Shown: in pieces, positions 20,427 through 21,825 of the stretch | Layout of the letters: every line of letters starts with the position of its first letter | How positions within the stretch are numbered: position 1 is the first letter of the stretch | IMG/VR virus record: IMGVR_UViG_3300006166_000210 | Span: 1-21,825 of that record | Strand: one strand, 5' to 3' | Length of the DNA: 21,825 nucleotides | Source: a virus | Position numbers and translations under genes: made by a program | The notes under the pieces: model-generated | What the model saw: the letters and a program-made list of their open reading frames with translations, nothing else | Told to the model about the DNA's origin: nothing | Databases searched by the model: none

Positions 20427-21825
20427 TGAGGTTCTATACGAACGTTCAAATGGTTGGGGACAACTTCTTAGTTCGTGGTTATGAAGATGGAAAACACTTC
20501 GCAACCCGTGAGAAGTTTTACCCAACCCTTTTTGTTGAATCACCTAAGAAGAAAACCCATTATAAGACTCTTGATGGTACGCAGGTAGCACCTGTTAAAC
20601 CTGGAACTGTTCGTGAGACTAGAGAATTTATAAAGAAGTATGAACCTGTACCAGGTTTTGATGTGTATGGTAACGAGAGATTTATTTACCAGTACATATC
20701 TGAGAAGTATCCTGATGATGAACTGAAGTTTGATATTAGTAAAATTAAATTAGTAACCATTGATATTGAGGTTGAGTCTGAACAAGGATTCCCTGATGTA
20801 GAATCTGCTGCTGAGGAGATACTTCTTATATCAATTCAGGATTATGCCACTAAAGAGATTATTACTTGGGGTAAAGGTCCATTTAAGACACATCAAGATA
20901 ATCTCTATTACAAGCAATTTAATAATGAGTATGATCTTTTAAATGACTTCATCAATTGGTGGATGATAGAAGAGAATACCCCAGAGGTTATTACTGGATG
21001 GAATAGTAAACTGTATGATATACCATATATTGTTCGTAGGATAGATCGTATTCTAGGTGAGAAACTTAAGAAGAGATTATCTCCTTGGGGTTTGGTGACA
21101 GAAGACAGACATGTCATCATGGGAAGAGAACAGCTTTCATATGATATTGGTGGTGTATCTCAGTTAGACTATCTTGACCTTTATAAGAAGTTTACTTATA
21201 AGGCACAGGAGTCTTATAGATTGGATTATATTGCTAGTGTAGAATTGGGACAGAAGAAGTTAGACCATAGTGAATTCGACACATTTAAAGACTTCTATAC
21301 ACAAGGGTGGAAAAAATTTGTAGAGTATAATATAATTGACGTAGAACTTGTTGACCGTTTGGAAGGCAAGATGAAGTTGATTGAACTCGCACTCACTATG
21401 GCATATGAAGCCAAGGTGAATTACGAAGATGTATTTTATCAAGTTCGTATGTGGGATACAATCATATATAACTACCTAAAGAAGAGAGGTATTGTCATAC
21501 CTCCTAAAATTAAAACTGATAAAGACGCAAAGTACGCAGGAGCTTATGTCAAGGAACCGAAACCAGGACGCTATGATTGGGTTGTTAATTTTGACCTCAA
21601 TAGCCTCTATCCTCATCTTATTATGCAGTACAATATCTCCCCAGAAACCCTCAGGGAGACTAGACATCCCAGCTCGAGCGTTGAACGGATTCTGAATAAA
21701 GAGTGTGAGTTTGATGGAGACTATGCTGTATGTGCTAATGGAGCACAGTACAGGAAGGATGTGAGAGGGTTCCTACCAGAACTCATGGATAAGATGTATG
21801 GAGATCGTGTGATCTTCAAAAAGAA
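20426..21825 (+). CDS. 43: DNA polymerase gp43, N-terminal part (3' end outside window)
   Basis: ATG 20426 overlaps the previous stop (TAATG), and the frame is open to the window edge (466 full codons). It is a family B polymerase of the T4 type. The N-terminal domain resembles T4 gp43 (YPTLF, then DGTQVAP). The 3'-5' exonuclease motifs are intact: Exo I TIDIEVE with D113 and E115, Exo II TGWNSKLYD with N193 and D198, and Exo III with D305 after YNII. Polymerase motif A is DLNSLYP starting at D390, followed by NISPETL. Motifs B and C and the clamp-binding tail are beyond the window. It replicates the phage genome with gp45, 44 and 62. No Shine-Dalgarno is visible, so translation is probably coupled. 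In T4 this gene is self-repressed and also a RegA target. Confidence 0.96.
   Translation, partial: MRFYTNVQMVGDNFLVRGYEDGKHFATREKFYPTLFVESPKKKTHYKTLDGTQVAPVKPGTVRETREFIKKYEPVPGFDVYGNERFIYQYISEKYPDDELKFDISKIKLVTIDIEVESEQGFPDVESAAEEILLISIQDYATKEIITWGKGPFKTHQDNLYYKQFNNEYDLLNDFINWWMIEENTPEVITGWNSKLYDIPYIVRRIDRILGEKLKKRLSPWGLVTEDRHVIMGREQLSYDIGGVSQLDYLDLYKKFTYKAQESYRLDYIASVELGQKKLDHSEFDTFKDFYTQGWKKFVEYNIIDVELVDRLEGKMKLIELALTMAYEAKVNYEDVFYQVRMWDTIIYNYLKKRGIVIPPKIKTDKDAKYAGAYVKEPKPGRYDWVVNFDLNSLYPHLIMQYNISPETLRETRHPSSSVERILNKECEFDGDYAVCANGAQYRKDVRGFLPELMDKMYGDRVIFKK

Overview
The window looks like part of the genome of a T4-like cyanophage (a myovirus infecting marine picocyanobacteria). The evidence is the order of T4-type replication and recombination genes, all on the + strand: uvsW (3' end), 55, 47, 46, 45, 44, 62, regA, hsp20 and 43 (5' part). 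A cobS-type gene, a small heat-shock gene and many tiny conserved-looking ORFs are interleaved, which is typical of cyanophages and not of T4 itself. DNA is AT-rich, genes abut or overlap by 1-26 nt, and I saw no gene on the minus strand, no tRNA and no CRISPR array. Statements about families rest on motifs read by eye; no database search was run.

Layout. 1-4918: UvsW helicase end, a small beta-rich protein, a promoter, the late sigma factor gp55, and the gp47/gp46 recombination nuclease with small ORFs between. 4915-6242: a nucleotide-sugar epimerase and two small ORFs, ending in a run of inverted repeats with a strong terminator. 6190-9747: a VWA protein with an N-terminal HEVGH metallopeptidase motif, then a MoxR/CobS-type AAA+ ATPase. 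9763-11110: a DUF3310-like protein and the gp45 sliding clamp. 11110-12584: a DNA methyltransferase (TSPPY type), two tiny membrane proteins and a small acidic protein. 12574-15377: gp44 clamp loader, a small beta-rich protein, a PD-(D/E)XK nuclease candidate resembling PvuII around its active site, a Dam-type methylase and a 52-aa protein. 15367-16187: gp62 and RegA. 16221-19156: a full-length glycogen phosphorylase and a 2OG-Fe(II) oxygenase. 19157-19705: a structured leader and the Hsp20 gene. 19735-21825: a terminator fused to a consensus sigma-70 promoter, two small beta-rich proteins and the first two thirds or so of the exonuclease/polymerase gp43.

How it fits together. The core is the phage replisome (polymerase, clamp, clamp loader), recombination-dependent replication (UvsW, gp46/47), late-gene control (gp55, with gp45 as the known T4 co-activator) and translational repression (RegA). 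Accessory cargo is placed in the gaps: host-glycogen breakdown, DNA methylation with a possible restriction partner, a chelatase/chaperone-like AAA+/VWA pair, and sugar modification.

The points most worth following are the phage glycogen phosphorylase, the PvuII-like nuclease plus Dam pair, four related small proteins spread beside replication genes, and the terminator whose stem contains a promoter -35 box.
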